Part shown: positions 1 to 12,069 of the stretch, piece after piece
How the letters are laid out: every line of letters begins with the position of its first letter
How positions within the stretch are numbered: the first letter of the stretch is position 1
Source: Staphylococcus ureilyticus
Lineage (GTDB): Bacteria; Bacillota; Bacilli; Staphylococcales; Staphylococcaceae
NCBI RefSeq assembly: GCF_002902235.1
Contig: NZ_PPRL01000034.1
Location: forward strand, 1-37,881
DNA: 37,881 nucleotides
Direction of reading: 5' to 3'
Program-made: the position numbers and the translations under genes
The notes under the pieces: generated by a model
Database searches by the model: none
Seen by the model: the letters and a program-made list of their open reading frames with translations, nothing else
What the model was told of the DNA's origin: nothing

Positions 1-95
1 TGCGGAACGTAAGTCCGACTACCATCGGCGCTAAGGAGCTTAACTTCTGTGTTCGGCATGGGAACAGGTGTGACCTCCTTGCTATAGTCACCAGA
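1..95 (-). rRNA. rrf: 5S ribosomal RNA, 3' end cut by window edge
   Basis: The reverse complement of this stretch reads as the first ~95 nt of a Firmicutes 5S rRNA, beginning TCTGGTGACTATAGC and running through the helix III/loop B segment and the CGCCGATGGTAGTCGGACTT helix IV/loop E strand. The last ~20 nt lie beyond the window. No 23S sequence precedes it in 470 nt, and a consensus promoter lies 135 nt upstream, so this 5S gene is the first gene of its transcript. I infer that it leads a tRNA/rRNA cluster continuing outside the window, as I recall for the region after lysS in S. aureus. Confidence 0.95.
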
Positions 96-109
96 CAAAA
101 TAACTTACT

Positions 110-126
110 CAATGTATGATACATTG
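110..126 (-). repeat. Palindrome just upstream of 5S rRNA
   Basis: A 17-bp near-perfect palindrome (8-bp arms CAATGTAT, one central base) lies 14 nt before the 5S 5' end. In the RNA it would form a short hairpin in the precursor. It could mark a processing site or block upstream pairing; either role is inference. Confidence 0.5.
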
Positions 127-230
127 TTTGTTATTCAATTACAATAGTTAATTTTACACTATCTTAAAGAATTTCACAAGTTCTTTACTTAGTATTTAAT
201 ATGTAAATGCTCGTTTTCGACGACTTTTAT

Positions 231-259
231 ATAATACTATGTTTTTTTGCTGAAGTCAA
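231..259 (-). promoter_or_regulatory. Strong promoter of the 5S-led rRNA/tRNA transcript
   Basis: On the minus strand, TTGACT (259-254), a 17-bp spacer and TATTAT (236-231) form a near-consensus sigma-A promoter. Initiation would fall near 224, giving a leader of about 130 nt before 5S. A second, weaker extended -10 (TGGTAAGAT, -10 hexamer at 338-333) lies about 100 bp upstream and could be a distal promoter. Confidence 0.75.
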
Positions 260-495
260 TAGTTTTCGTAACTTTTATTTAAACATAAATTTATTTCGTA
301 TGTATTTGCGTTTACTTAACTCGACTTGAATTATCTTACCATAAGAAATCGAGGTTTACCATACCTTTTTTAGTATATTTTTATATTTAAATAGCATAAA
401 TATGCATAATTGTATCTTATTACTTTTATTATTTTCTATTTTAATTCTAAGCCTTTTGTATTTCCTTGTTTCTTGCATAGTTTATATTTGTAAAT

Positions 496-548
496 AAAAA
501 GGATTAAACATCCCGGCTTTTATTTGTAAGCCACAATATTTAATCCTT
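496..548 (-). terminator. Intrinsic terminator after lysS
   Basis: On the minus strand AAGGATTAAA (548-539) pairs with TTTAATCCTT (508-499), with an inner GGCTT/AAGCC stem, followed by a U-rich tract. It starts 20 nt after the lysS stop and separates lysS from the 5S promoter. Confidence 0.85.
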
Positions 549-568
549 AATTATTAAGTTGAGCTATA

Positions 569-2183
<1,615 letters not shown>

Positions 2184-2186
<3 letters not shown>

Positions 2187-2273
2187 GACCACCCCATCTT
2201 TTAAATACAAAGATGGTATTTGCTGATGTGCTTAGTACCAATTTTTCAACTTTTAATTTTACTAGAGGTCATG
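2184..2273 (-). promoter_or_regulatory. Structured RNA leader before lysS
   Basis: In the minus-strand RNA, CATGACC (2273-2267) can pair with GGTCATG (2190-2184). An inner perfect hairpin CCATCTTT/AAAGATGG with a 7-nt loop lies at 2216-2194. Together these arms would cover the G-rich stretch and start codon of the 35-aa ORF. There is no U-run, so it is not a terminator. A GGGTGG string resembles part of a T-box, but the rest of that motif and its terminator are missing. Confidence 0.4.
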
Positions 2274-2568
2274 AATGTAATAAAGTAATTTAAACTTTAA
2301 AATGTTATATCAGTATTATTAATCAATTGTAGATAAAATAATGCTATTGTATTCCCTTTTACATCTACTTAAATATTTTATTAGAGTTAACGATAATACG
2401 AAAGGTATTGTTACTCGTTTATTATTTGGTAAGTTACTATCCTGTCAATATGATTGAAGAAACAACATGAATTTTACAGTTTTTATATAATAAAACTGAA
2501 AGTATACGCATTCAAGTATAGCGCTTTGCTATTCCGCTTCATCATGAAATTTACACACATTTGTTTCC

Positions 2569-3047
2569 TTACCCTTTATATTGTTTCACTGAATTATCTA
2601 ACATTACTAAATCTCTAATTTTTTTATTTGTATGAGGTTCAGTAAAATCTGGTGCAATATCATTTAATGGTATGAGCACAAAAGAACGCTCTAACATACG
2701 TGGATGCGGTATGATCAAATCATCTTCATCTATGATTTGTTCCTCAAATAATAAAATATCAACATCTAATGTTCTAGGACCCCATCTTATATCTCTCACT
2801 CTATGCAACTGTTGTTCTGTTCTTAAACATGCCTTTAATAAATCATGAGGTGTCAGTGATGTTTCTATTTCAATACATTGATTTAAAAATTGCGGTTGCT
2901 CAACATATCCAACAGGTTCAGTTTCATAAATTGGTGATGTTTGTGTTACATTGATACCTTCTGTTTCATTTAAAATACGAATTGATTGATCGAGCTGTGC
3001 TTTTCTATCTCCAACGTTACTTCCCAAACCTAAGTACGCATATGACA

Positions 3048-3048
<1 letters not shown>
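2569..3048 (-). CDS. folK: 6-hydroxymethyl-7,8-dihydropterin pyrophosphokinase
   Basis: Transfers pyrophosphate from ATP to 6-hydroxymethyl-dihydropterin, the step before dihydropteroate synthase in folate synthesis. The 159-aa protein has the family marks: GLGSNVGD at 7-14, RWGPRTLDVDIL at 88-99 (metal-binding aspartates in DVD) and PHPRM at 114-118. The start overlaps the folB stop by one base (TAATG), and AGGGAG precedes it inside folB, so the two are translationally coupled. Third gene of the folP-folB-folK run. Confidence 0.96.
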
Positions 3049-4236
<1,188 letters not shown>

Positions 4237-4253
4237 TTAGTAATCACTATTCT

Positions 4254-4282
4254 ATAATAACGCTAATTTATAAATTTTTCAG
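4254..4282 (-). promoter_or_regulatory. Candidate promoter of folP-folB-folK
   Basis: CTGAAA (4282-4277), a 17-bp spacer and TATTAT (4259-4254) on the minus strand lie 60 bp before folP. The -35 box matches 4 of 6 positions. Initiation here would place the transcript downstream of the cysK terminator. Confidence 0.4.
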
Positions 4283-4450
4283 TAAGCAACGTTCATATCG
4301 TCGGAAAATTTAAACTGGTTTATTTTAGTCATTTCCACATTTTGTAATTAATAACTGGTATTCAGACATTTTAATCATTTCGTATTGTACTTTTTCAATC
4401 ACTTTAGTTAACTTTAAAAACTCTACAAACAAAGCATTCACAGAAGTCAT

Positions 4451-4489
4451 AAAAAAATGTCGACAAAGTCAGAAACCTTGTCGACATTT
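4451..4489 (-). terminator. Intrinsic terminator after cysK
   Basis: A perfect 12-bp stem, AAATGTCGACAA (4489-4478) with TTGTCGACATTT (4466-4455), an 11-nt loop and a run of seven T on the minus strand. It starts about 45 nt after the cysK stop. Confidence 0.93.
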
Positions 4490-4533
4490 GAAACTGATCA
4501 TACTTACACATAATCGGTTTTATAAATATATTT

Positions 4534-5466
4534 TTAATCTTCAAATGAATATAGAGGTGTTGAAAGGTAACGTTCACCATTACTTGGTAATACAGTAACT
4601 ACTGTTTTACCTTTACCTAAAGATTTGGCTTTTTCTATAGCTGCATAAATTGCTGCACCTGAAGAAATCCCACCTAATATACCTTCTTCTTTAGCAACCT
4701 TACGAGACATATCCATCGCTGTTTCATTACCAACTTTTATAACTTCATCATAGATATTCGTATCTAAAGTATCTGGTACAAATCCTGCACCTAAACCTTG
4801 AAGTTTATGTGGTCCTGGTTCTCCACCACTTAATACTGGAGAATCTTCAGGTTCAATAGCTACAAGATTAATGTCAGGGTATTTCTCTTTCAATACTTTA
4901 CCTGCACCAGTTAATGTACCGCCAGTGCCAACACCAGCTAAGAATGAATCAATGGTTTTACCTTCAAATTGTTCAACGAGTTCTGGACCAGTTGTCAATT
5001 CATGCACACGTGGATTAGCAGGGTTTTCAAATTGTTGTGGTTCATAATAACCAAATTCTTCTTTTAATTCTTTGGCTTTTTTAATTGCACCTTTCATCGC
5101 TTCTGATCCTGGTGTTAAAACAACTTCTGCGCCATAAGCTTTTAATAAATTACGACGTTCTTGACTCATTGTTTCTGGCATTGTGAATACTGCTTTATAA
5201 CCTTTCGCAGCACATACAAAAGCTAAACCAATACCTGTATTACCACTCGTAGGTTCTACAATTGTATCTCCTGGTTTGATTTTTCCTTCTTTCTCTGCCG
5301 CTTCAATCATTGCTAACGCGATACGGTCTTTAACAGAACCACCTGGATTTTGATATTCTAATTTCACATAAACATCTGCAGCATTTTCATCCACCACATT
5401 GTTCAACTTAACTACTGGCGTATTGCCAATCACTTCAACGACATTATTTACTGGTTTGTTTGTCAT
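4534..5466 (-). CDS. cysK: Cysteine synthase (O-acetylserine sulfhydrylase)
   Basis: Makes cysteine from O-acetylserine and sulfide with PLP. The 310-aa fold-type II enzyme has the PLP lysine in NPGGSVKDR (K46), the substrate loop TSGNTG (73-78) and the phosphate-binding [10 protein letters not shown] loop in the second half. AAAGGAGC precedes the ATG. It has its own promoter and terminator, so it is probably monocistronic. In Bacillales cysK is under the CymR repressor; I do not claim a CymR site here. Confidence 0.96.
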   Translation of the reverse strand: MTNKPVNNVVEVIGNTPVVKLNNVVDENAADVYVKLEYQNPGGSVKDRIALAMIEAAEKEGKIKPGDTIVEPTSGNTGIGLAFVCAAKGYKAVFTMPETMSQERRNLLKAYGAEVVLTPGSEAMKGAIKKAKELKEEFGYYEPQQFENPANPRVHELTTGPELVEQFEGKTIDSFLAGVGTGGTLTGAGKVLKEKYPDINLVAIEPEDSPVLSGGEPGPHKLQGLGAGFVPDTLDTNIYDEVIKVGNETAMDMSRKVAKEEGILGGISSGAAIYAAIEKAKSLGKGKTVVTVLPSNGERYLSTPLYSFED

Positions 5467-5527
5467 AAGTATTGCTCCTTTTCATTAAAAAGTTTAAAAC
5501 CTACTTTTTCTATCGGATATACTTTAT

Positions 5528-5555
5528 ATTTTATCAGATTTTGATTTGAATACAA
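5528..5555 (-). promoter_or_regulatory. Promoter of cysK
   Basis: TTGTAT (5555-5550), 16-bp spacer, TAAAAT (5533-5528) on the minus strand, about 60 bp before the cysK start. Downstream of it TATCCGATAG could be part of an operator, but I cannot assign one. Confidence 0.55.
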
Positions 5556-5623
5556 CTAAGAAGATTAAAAATTACAATATTTTTATACTTTATAGTGACT
5601 TAAAGTTCATTTTAAAGGATTTT

Positions 5624-6502
5624 TTACATCTTTTCTAATAATTCCTGTAATTCATTTTCTGTATATTGATATTTATTTCTACAGAAATGGCATTCTGCTT
5701 CTGCACCATGATCTTCATTAATCATACTTTCGATTTCAGCTTGGCCTAGTCCTTTAATTGCATTTAAAAACTTTTCGTGACCGCAATTACATTCAAAACT
5801 TGCAGGCATTTCTTCTAAAATTTGAACTTCATCTTCACCAAGTATTTCATATAATATTTCTTCTGGAGTTAAACCTTGATCAATTAATTTCGAAACGGGT
5901 GTCATGTTGTTGATTGCTGTTTCTAATTTATTGATTGTTTTTTCTTCTGCACCTGGCATCACTTGTATGATAAAACCACCTGCAGCTTTTATAGAGTTAT
6001 CAGGATTCACTAGTACGCCTAACCCTACAGATGAGGGTACTTGTTCACTTTTTGCAAAGTAGTAAGTAAAATCATCGCCTAATTCACCAGAGACTAGTTC
6101 ACTTGAACCAGAGAAATAATCTTTCATTCCAACGTCTTTTACTACAGTTAATGCACCATTTGTTCCAACAGCTCTACTAACATCTAATTTTCCTACGTTA
6201 TTTAGAGGGAAGTGCGTTTGTGGATGCGTCACGTATCCTCTGACATGACCGCTGGCATCTGCATCAGCTATAATTTTTCCGATTGGCCCTTGTCCATCAA
6301 CTGTAACTGTCAGTTTTTGATCGCCTTTTAACATTGCACCCATCATCAACGTTGCAGTCATTGTTCTGCCAAGTGCTGCGGATGCTGTCGGCCAAGTATA
6401 GTGTCTTGTTTGTGCTTCTTGAACACTTTCTGTAGTTAATGCACTATATGCTCTTATCTGTCCTTCATAAGCCAATGCTTTAACAATGTAATCATTTGTC
6501 AT
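5624..6502 (-). CDS. hslO: Redox-regulated chaperone Hsp33
   Basis: A cytosolic holdase that is switched on by oxidation of its zinc-binding cysteines and protects unfolding proteins under oxidative stress. The 292-aa protein has the N-terminal Hsp33 domain ([14 protein letters not shown] at 33-46, [11 protein letters not shown] at 122-132) and the C-terminal redox switch with C238-X-C240 and C271-XX-C274, all four present. GGAG precedes the start at a fairly long 11-nt distance. It lies between ftsH and cysK as in B. subtilis, where it is yacC, but coaX is missing here. Confidence 0.96.
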   Translation of the reverse strand: MTNDYIVKALAYEGQIRAYSALTTESVQEAQTRHYTWPTASAALGRTMTATLMMGAMLKGDQKLTVTVDGQGPIGKIIADADASGHVRGYVTHPQTHFPLNNVGKLDVSRAVGTNGALTVVKDVGMKDYFSGSSELVSGELGDDFTYYFAKSEQVPSSVGLGVLVNPDNSIKAAGGFIIQVMPGAEEKTINKLETAINNMTPVSKLIDQGLTPEEILYEILGEDEVQILEEMPASFECNCGHEKFLNAIKGLGQAEIESMINEDHGAEAECHFCRNKYQYTENELQELLEKM

Positions 6503-6656
6503 TTCTTTAATTTCTCCTTTTATTCATTGTAAGTGTTTAAATTGTCTTCTAACTTCTATATAGAATTTTATAATACTTTTTATCAATGCAATTTATTGTA
6601 CGTGTTCAATCAAAAAATTGCTACATATCTGTTTGTAATTTTATTGATTGATGAAT

Positions 6657-6706
6657 AATAAAAAAGCTTCTTTCCACATCAATATGATAGCAGAAAGAAG
6701 CTTTTT
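6657..6706 (-). terminator. Intrinsic terminator after ftsH
   Basis: AAAAAGCTTCTTTC (6706-6693) pairs with GAAAGAAGCTTTTT (6674-6661), 18-nt loop, then a T-rich tract on the minus strand. It begins 10 nt after the ftsH stop. Confidence 0.93.
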
Positions 6707-6715
6707 GTTCAGTTA

Positions 6716-8830
6716 TTAATTTCTATTGCTTGGATCATTAGGATCACTTGGGTTGCTAGGTTTATCGATATTTGGTGCTTGTTCATGACCTGTCTCTTCT
6801 GAGTCGTCATCGTCATGTTCACTTTCTTTGCTTTCTTTATCGATATCTTTTTCCTCTTGTTGGTCTTCTTCTTGTTGTTTTTTACCAACTTCTAGTTGTT
6901 CTTTTCGTACATCTTCATATGATTTACCATATTTACCTTCTTTAAATTCACTTTCTTGATCACTTACAACTTCTGCTGCATCGTAATCAACTTCTGGCAA
7001 TACGCCATCATAGAATAATGAACGAATTTGTTCAGCAACTAATGTCTCTTCTTTTAATAAAGATTCAGCAATTAAAAGTAATTGTGATTTATGTTCTAAA
7101 AGAATGTCTTTACAACGTTCGTATTGTTCTTTAATAATACGTTGAACTTCTTTATCAATTTCATACGCAATTTGACCAGAATATTCTGGTTCGCCTTGCA
7201 TGTCTTTACCTAAGAATACTTGTCCATTGCTGCTACTTGAGAATTGAACAGTACCAAGTTTCTTACTCATACCATATTCAGTAACCATTTGACGTGCGAT
7301 TTGTGTTGCACGTTCAAAGTCATTTGAAGCACCTGTTGATACTGCGTTGAAATTAATATCTTCAGAAACTCGACCACCTAACAAGCCACAGATCTTATCA
7401 AGTAATTCTGGTTCAGTCATTAAGAAGCGATCTTGTTTTGGTAACATCATTGCATAACCACCGGCTTGACCACGTGGTACGATAGTAACCTTATGGACAA
7501 CCTCTGCTTCATCAAGCACCATACCAATAATAGTATGACCTGCTTCATGGTGTGCAACAATATTACGTTCTTTTTCAGAAATGACACGTGATTTTTTAGC
7601 AGGACCAGCAATCACACGGTCAGTCGCTTCTTCAATATCACGCATATCTATTTTCTTCTTGCCTTCACGTACTGCAACTAATGATGCTTCGTTCAGCAAG
7701 TTTTCTAAATCTGCACCAGAGAAACCAGGTGTTCTTTGAGAAACTGCTTTTAAGTCTACTGTTTCATCAAGTGGTTTATTTCGAGCATGAACGTGCAGAA
7801 TTGCTTCACGTCCTTTTACATCTGGACGTCCAACTTGAATTTGTCTATCAAAACGACCAGGACGTAATAATGCTGGGTCTAAAATATCAGGACGGTTTGT
7901 AGCAGCAATCATAATGATACCTTCGTTTTCACCGAAACCATCCATTTCAACTAGTAATTGGTTTAGCGTTTGTTCACGTTCATCGTGACCGCCACCAACA
8001 CCTGCACCACGTTGACGACCAACTGCATCGATTTCGTCAATAAAGATAATACAAGGTGCATTTTTCTTAGCATTTTCAAATAAGTCACGTACACGGCTTG
8101 CACCGACACCTACAAACATCTCAACGAAGTCTGAACCACTGATTGAGAAGAATGGTGTACCAGCTTCACCAGCTACTGCACGAGCTAATAACGTTTTACC
8201 TGTACCTGGAGGTCCTACAAGTAAAACACCTTTAGGTATTCTAGAACCCATTTGCTTAAATTGTTTATTATCTTTTAAGAAGTCAACAATTTCTATTAAT
8301 TCTTGTTTTTCTTCATCTGCGCCAGCTACGTCTGAGAAGCGTACACGTTTTTTCTGACTGTCGTACATTTTCGCTTTGGATTTACCAAAATTCATCATAC
8401 GACCGCCGCCACCGCCGCCGCCTTGTGCTTGACTAAGGAAGAAAATAAATAATAAGGCTATGATTAAAACTGGTATTAACGTCGTTAAAATACTTACAAA
8501 TACGCTTTGCTTTTCTTCTTCTTTAACTGTAAATTTCAATCCATCTTGACTTTGTGCTTTATCTGTTATTTTTTCAAGCTCTTTATCATTATTATATAAA
8601 ATAGTTGAAGAATAATCTTCATCTTTTTTAGTTTTACCGCTTACCATATATACATTTTGTTCTGGTTGAATTTCTAAGGATTTTAATTCACCTTTATCTA
8701 ATTGCTTAACAAATTGGTTATATGTAAGCTGTTTTGGCATATTTCCGTTACCATTTAGCCACGAAAACAAGCCAAATATAATAACGCCAATGATTGCGAT
8801 AACTAGCACGTTACGAAAGGCTTTCTGCAT
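6716..8830 (-). CDS. ftsH: ATP-dependent zinc metalloprotease FtsH
   Basis: Membrane-anchored AAA+ protease that removes short-lived and damaged membrane and cytosolic proteins. The 704-aa protein has two membrane segments (about 7-24 and 110-133) flanking an extracellular domain, a seven-glycine linker (137-143), Walker A GPPGTGKT (206-213), Walker B IIFIDEID (261-268), the second region of homology ending RPGRFDR, and the zinc site HEAGH (428-432). The C-terminal ~75 residues are acidic and low-complexity (DDDD, repeated NPSDP-like), a tail that varies among staphylococci. GGAGG precedes the start. Promoter at 8878-8870. Confidence 0.98.
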   Translation of the reverse strand: MQKAFRNVLVIAIIGVIIFGLFSWLNGNGNMPKQLTYNQFVKQLDKGELKSLEIQPEQNVYMVSGKTKKDEDYSSTILYNNDKELEKITDKAQSQDGLKFTVKEEEKQSVFVSILTTLIPVLIIALLFIFFLSQAQGGGGGGGRMMNFGKSKAKMYDSQKKRVRFSDVAGADEEKQELIEIVDFLKDNKQFKQMGSRIPKGVLLVGPPGTGKTLLARAVAGEAGTPFFSISGSDFVEMFVGVGASRVRDLFENAKKNAPCIIFIDEIDAVGRQRGAGVGGGHDEREQTLNQLLVEMDGFGENEGIIMIAATNRPDILDPALLRPGRFDRQIQVGRPDVKGREAILHVHARNKPLDETVDLKAVSQRTPGFSGADLENLLNEASLVAVREGKKKIDMRDIEEATDRVIAGPAKKSRVISEKERNIVAHHEAGHTIIGMVLDEAEVVHKVTIVPRGQAGGYAMMLPKQDRFLMTEPELLDKICGLLGGRVSEDINFNAVSTGASNDFERATQIARQMVTEYGMSKKLGTVQFSSSSNGQVFLGKDMQGEPEYSGQIAYEIDKEVQRIIKEQYERCKDILLEHKSQLLLIAESLLKEETLVAEQIRSLFYDGVLPEVDYDAAEVVSDQESEFKEGKYGKSYEDVRKEQLEVGKKQQEEDQQEEKDIDKESKESEHDDDDSEETGHEQAPNIDKPSNPSDPNDPSNRN

Positions 8831-8869
8831 GCGTCGTTTCCTCCTACTTCAATAATAAAACTAACAAAA

Positions 8870-8878
8870 ATTGTAACA
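8870..8878 (-). promoter_or_regulatory. Extended -10 promoter of ftsH
   Basis: TG-T-TACAAT on the minus strand, 39 bp before the ftsH start; no good -35. A further weak pair, TTGTAT and TATAAA with a 16-bp spacer, lies upstream in the same 284-bp gap. No terminator is visible after hpt, so read-through from tilS-hpt is also possible. Confidence 0.45.
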
Positions 8879-9114
8879 CAACACACAAGTTTTGGGCTAG
8901 TAATTCTACTTTTGTATGTACGTTACAGTTCTTGTTGTTTTTATACTTTTATATTTTTGATATACAAACATTTTACATATACTTTATGATTAATCCCTTA
9001 AATGATTTACGTATATGTTCGCGTATTTTATCAATATATTATGTATATCGACTCATTTAATATGATTACGTTTTACAGTATATAACAATATTTCATACGA
9101 TTAAATTGTACTGC

Positions 9115-9654
9115 TTACTTTGAATAAATTTCTGGTTTAAGCGTTCCAATATATGGTAAATTTCTATAATTTTCAGCATAATCTAATCCGTAGCCAACTA
9201 CGAATTCATCTGGAATTTTTTTACCTACATATTTTGCTTCGATATCTGCTTTACGGCGATTCGGTTTGTCTAACAATGTCACAATTTCTAGTGAATTGAC
9301 TTTTCTTGATTCCAATAATTCAGTTATTGATTTTAATGTTGTCCCAGTTTCTAAAATATCTTCAATAATCAAAATGTCTTTTCCTTCTATTGAAGCGCTT
9401 AAGTCTTTAAGTATTTGTACTTCTCCTGTTGATTCAGTACCGCCATGATAACTAGAAACATCCATAAAATCGATAGCTAAATGCGTTCCAATATGTTTAA
9501 TAAGGTCTGTCATAAACATTACTGAACCTTTCAAAATTCCTATACAAACAAGTGGTTTACCTGCATATGCTTCAGTAATCTTTGCACCCAAGTCTTTACA
9601 AATTTGTTCTATTTCTTCTTCATCTATTAATATTTCCTTTAAATCATCTCGCAT
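9115..9654 (-). CDS. hpt: Hypoxanthine-guanine phosphoribosyltransferase
   Basis: Salvages hypoxanthine and guanine to IMP and GMP using PRPP. The PRPP loop IIEDILETGTT (96-106), the GVLKGS-like segment IGILKGS (38-44) and DFVVGYGLDYAE near the C-terminus identify the type I PRT fold. The frame extends 17 codons further 5', inside tilS; the ATG at 9654 gives the family length (179 aa), follows AGAGGA and lies 4 nt after the tilS stop, so it is chosen. tilS-hpt-ftsH is a conserved Firmicutes cluster. Confidence 0.95.
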   Translation of the reverse strand: MRDDLKEILIDEEEIEQICKDLGAKITEAYAGKPLVCIGILKGSVMFMTDLIKHIGTHLAIDFMDVSSYHGGTESTGEVQILKDLSASIEGKDILIIEDILETGTTLKSITELLESRKVNSLEIVTLLDKPNRRKADIEAKYVGKKIPDEFVVGYGLDYAENYRNLPYIGTLKPEIYSK

Positions 9655-9658
9655 AATT

Positions 9659-10951
9659 TCATTCCTCTCCCGTATTTCGTATGAAAATAGTATCTTTATA
9701 TTCATTATTTAAATATAACGTACCTACAGCAATAATTGCTTCATCTGCATTAACTAAAATTGGTAATTGGTTGCGTTCAGTTTGTATCACTTTATGATCA
9801 ATCAGTAATCGACTTACTTTTTTGTGTCCTTTTATCCCATTTAGTTTGAATTTATCACCATTATTTCTAGTTCTAATAACTAACGGATAACCATCTTCCG
9901 GAAAATCATCTGTTATGCTTATACTATAATGACCATAATGATATAAACCTGGCTGCAAAATTTTAGTTGGCATAAGAAATTTATCATAATTTGCCATTAT
10001 TATAAATTTATCATAAGCGATATAAATATTCCATTTATCCGTTGTATATATTGTGCATTGCGTAACTTTGCTTTCGAGTTGCTGAAACCAAGATTCATAC
10101 ATTTTTTCAGTCATTGGTGCTGTTATCTGTAATTTTGAAAATATTTTATCTAATATTATGATTTTAATATTATGATTCAAATTTGAAAATGCAACTCTTG
10201 GAATGACTATTTCATCTTTATCAGCATTTTCGTGAACATGAGTTTCTATAAAATGTAACGCATGGTCATGTAATTCTTGCAGTTGTATATCATGCCAATC
10301 TTTCAATTTTAGTAGCTGTTTTGTCGATAAATGTCGGTTGTCGTCAATAGCAGGTAAAATACGATTACGAATATCGTTTCTAACATAAAGATTTTCAGCA
10401 TTGGTCTCGTCTTCATAATAAGGTACTTCATAACTTTGCTGATAGTTTCGAATGTCTGCTTTAGTTGTTTCTAACAATGGTTTACACAACATATAGGCAC
10501 TTCGTGAAGTCAGATATGACATACCTAAACTACTTCGAGTTGAACGACCAGTCATCAATCGATAAAAGATAGTTTCAATTTGATCGTCTTGATGGTGAGC
10601 GGTTAATAAAACGTCTGCATCCAACTCCACCATCATAGTATCAAACCACTGATATCGTTCATTTCTCGCAATATTTTCAATGCTATTCCCCTGTTCAATA
10701 ACTTCTGATAAATCTAAATGATGCACGAACAATGGAATCTGATAAAACTCACAATATTTTCTTATAAATGTTTCTTCTTCTTGTGCAATATCACGAATAT
10801 TATGATTCACATGTAAGCAAGTTAATTTTCTATACGATTGGGATAATGGATGAATTAAGTTGTGTAATAATACCATGCTATCAATCCCGGTTGAAACGGC
10901 TAACACAATGTGTTGTTCTTTTTTCCAACCATCAGCATTAACTTTTATCAT
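9659..10951 (-). CDS. tilS: tRNA(Ile)-lysidine synthetase
   Basis: Uses ATP and lysine to convert the wobble C34 of the CAU-anticodon tRNA-Ile to lysidine, so that it reads AUA. The PP-loop ATP site appears as STGIDS (20-25) in place of the textbook SGGxDS, a variant I recall from staphylococcal homologues. LTAHHQDDQIET, YVRNDIRNRILP and the C-terminal domain (TRNNGDKFKLNG...KVSRLLID) are also present. 430 aa. AGGAGG sits 6 nt before the ATG, the best ribosome binding site in this part of the block. Coupled to hpt. Confidence 0.95.
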   Translation of the reverse strand: MIKVNADGWKKEQHIVLAVSTGIDSMVLLHNLIHPLSQSYRKLTCLHVNHNIRDIAQEEETFIRKYCEFYQIPLFVHHLDLSEVIEQGNSIENIARNERYQWFDTMMVELDADVLLTAHHQDDQIETIFYRLMTGRSTRSSLGMSYLTSRSAYMLCKPLLETTKADIRNYQQSYEVPYYEDETNAENLYVRNDIRNRILPAIDDNRHLSTKQLLKLKDWHDIQLQELHDHALHFIETHVHENADKDEIVIPRVAFSNLNHNIKIIILDKIFSKLQITAPMTEKMYESWFQQLESKVTQCTIYTTDKWNIYIAYDKFIIMANYDKFLMPTKILQPGLYHYGHYSISITDDFPEDGYPLVIRTRNNGDKFKLNGIKGHKKVSRLLIDHKVIQTERNQLPILVNADEAIIAVGTLYLNNEYKDTIFIRNTGEE

Positions 10952-11012
10952 AGCTTACCTCCTATGTCACAATACGAAAAATTTTTACATGCACCTTGTA
11001 ATGTCTGTGAAC

Positions 11013-11051
11013 AACAAAAAATAGACTGTTTCCTTAAGTAAGAAAACAGTC
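11013..11051 (-). terminator. Intrinsic terminator between yabR and tilS
   Basis: GACTGTTTTCTTA (11051-11039) pairs with TAAGGAAACAGTC (11036-11024), with one mismatch, followed by TATTTTTTG on the minus strand. It lies about 100 nt after yabR and 60 nt before tilS. Confidence 0.85.
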
Positions 11052-11148
11052 ATTTATTGTCAAAGTCACACGTCGTTAAAATGATATTAAATGTTGTATT
11101 TGAGCAATTAATTTAAGTTCTCTTTGGAACAGTCTTATTTTATATATT

Positions 11149-11547
11149 TTAGCGTCTAGCGCCTTTTCCACCACGTCTAGATTCCGTTTGACGCTTAATA
11201 GAAGTCAATTTATCTTCACTATCTTTTAAGAAGTTTGTTAATTTCTTTTCAAAGTCCTCACCTTTAGGTTGAGTTTGTTTATGATTTGGCTTGTTTTGAG
11301 GTCTACGCGGACGATCTTTTGCTTTTTTGATTGACAAACTAATTTTTCCATCATCAGCAATTGATAGTACTTTAACTTCAACTTCATCACCAACAGATAA
11401 GTGATCTTCTACGTTTTCAACGTAGTTATCTGCAACTTCACTTATGTGAACTAAGCCACTCTTTCCTTCTGGAAGTTCGACGAAAGCGCCAAACTTTTTG
11501 ATTCCAGTGACTTTACCTTTAAGCTTGTTTCCTACTTCGATTGACAT
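11149..11547 (-). CDS. yabR: S1 RNA-binding domain protein (YabR / general stress protein 13 type)
   Basis: A 132-aa protein with one S1 domain (about residues 5-75: GNKLKGKVTGIKKFGAFVEL, GLVHISEVAD, VGDEVEVKVLSIADDGKISLSIK) and a basic, proline- and lysine-rich tail ending in an arginine/glycine-rich segment (RRGGKGARR). It probably binds RNA or ribosomes; the exact role is unknown. GGGAGGA lies 13 nt from the ATG, a longer spacing than usual. It has its own consensus promoter, so it is not dependent on the divIC transcript. Confidence 0.93.
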   Translation of the reverse strand: MSIEVGNKLKGKVTGIKKFGAFVELPEGKSGLVHISEVADNYVENVEDHLSVGDEVEVKVLSIADDGKISLSIKKAKDRPRRPQNKPNHKQTQPKGEDFEKKLTNFLKDSEDKLTSIKRQTESRRGGKGARR

Positions 11548-11588
11548 ATTATAAATAAATCCTCCCGATTCGTTTCGATTTTAACCCT

Positions 11589-11617
11589 ATTATATGCCTG
11601 TTTGCATAAATTAACAA
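11589..11617 (-). promoter_or_regulatory. Promoter of yabR
   Basis: TTGTTA (11617-11612), 17-bp spacer, TATAAT (11594-11589) on the minus strand, 42 bp before the yabR start. Confidence 0.75.
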
Positions 11618-11647
11618 TGGTATAATGATGCAAAAAATTAAATTCAC

Positions 11648-12049
11648 TTATTTATCATCATTTTGCGCCTTAGATTTAGTGTCAGATTTATTTTCTCCGG
11701 GCAATTTGAAAATAACTTCCCCATCATTACTTAGATAGTAATCATCACGTGCAACTTTTTCAATATAATCTTTATCATTTAGATTATTTAATTGTTCTTT
11801 TAGTGCTAATTCTTCATCTTGTTGCTTTTGATACTTTTGTTCTTTTTGTTGGCGCTCGACTGCATCGTCATTGTTACTTTGTTTTTGAGTGACAAGCATG
11901 ATGGATAAAATGATAATAATCAGTAGTAAAAGACCACCGAATAAAGTGATACGTTTACGAACAACACGCTTCCTCATTTGTTTGTGTTGCTTTTTTTTGT
12001 TTTCTGCTGAAGTATACGTATTGCCTATATTTTCAACTTTTTTATTCAT
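11648..12049 (-). CDS. divIC: Cell division protein DivIC (FtsB-like)
   Basis: A bitopic membrane protein of the divisome, partner of FtsL and DivIB. The 133-aa sequence has a basic cytoplasmic N-terminus (residues 1-33), one membrane span (about 34-54), an extracellular coiled coil rich in Q/K/E (60-90) and the conserved DKDYIEKVARDDYYLSNDGEVIF segment (92-114). GGGAGG precedes the start. Follows rqcP by 20 nt; the sporulation genes yabP and yabQ that lie here in B. subtilis are absent. Confidence 0.93.
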   Translation of the reverse strand: MNKKVENIGNTYTSAENKKKQHKQMRKRVVRKRITLFGGLLLLIIIILSIMLVTQKQSNNDDAVERQQKEQKYQKQQDEELALKEQLNNLNDKDYIEKVARDDYYLSNDGEVIFKLPGENKSDTKSKAQNDDK

Positions 12050-12069
12050 TTGCTTGTCACCTCCCGTTC

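Larger units (their letters stand above)
96..568. other. Gene-free spacer between lysS and 5S
   Basis: This 473-bp AT-rich spacer holds, in transcription order, the lysS terminator (548-496), two direct copies of TATGGTAA exactly 20 bp apart (363-356 and 343-336), a candidate weak promoter, the strong rRNA-type promoter (259-231), the leader, and the pre-5S palindrome. No convincing ORF is present. Confidence 0.7.

Noticed and set aside
5467-5560. CymR operator at cysK
   Set aside because: Control by CymR is expected for the family, but I could not match a defined site with confidence.
10081-10951. TilS STGIDS as a broken PP-loop
   Set aside because: The rest of the catalytic domain is intact, and I recall the same variant in other staphylococcal TilS, so it is a lineage feature.
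11059-11064. TTGACA upstream of the yabR terminator as a tilS promoter
   Set aside because: No acceptable -10 at 16-18 bp, and the terminator stem would follow at once.
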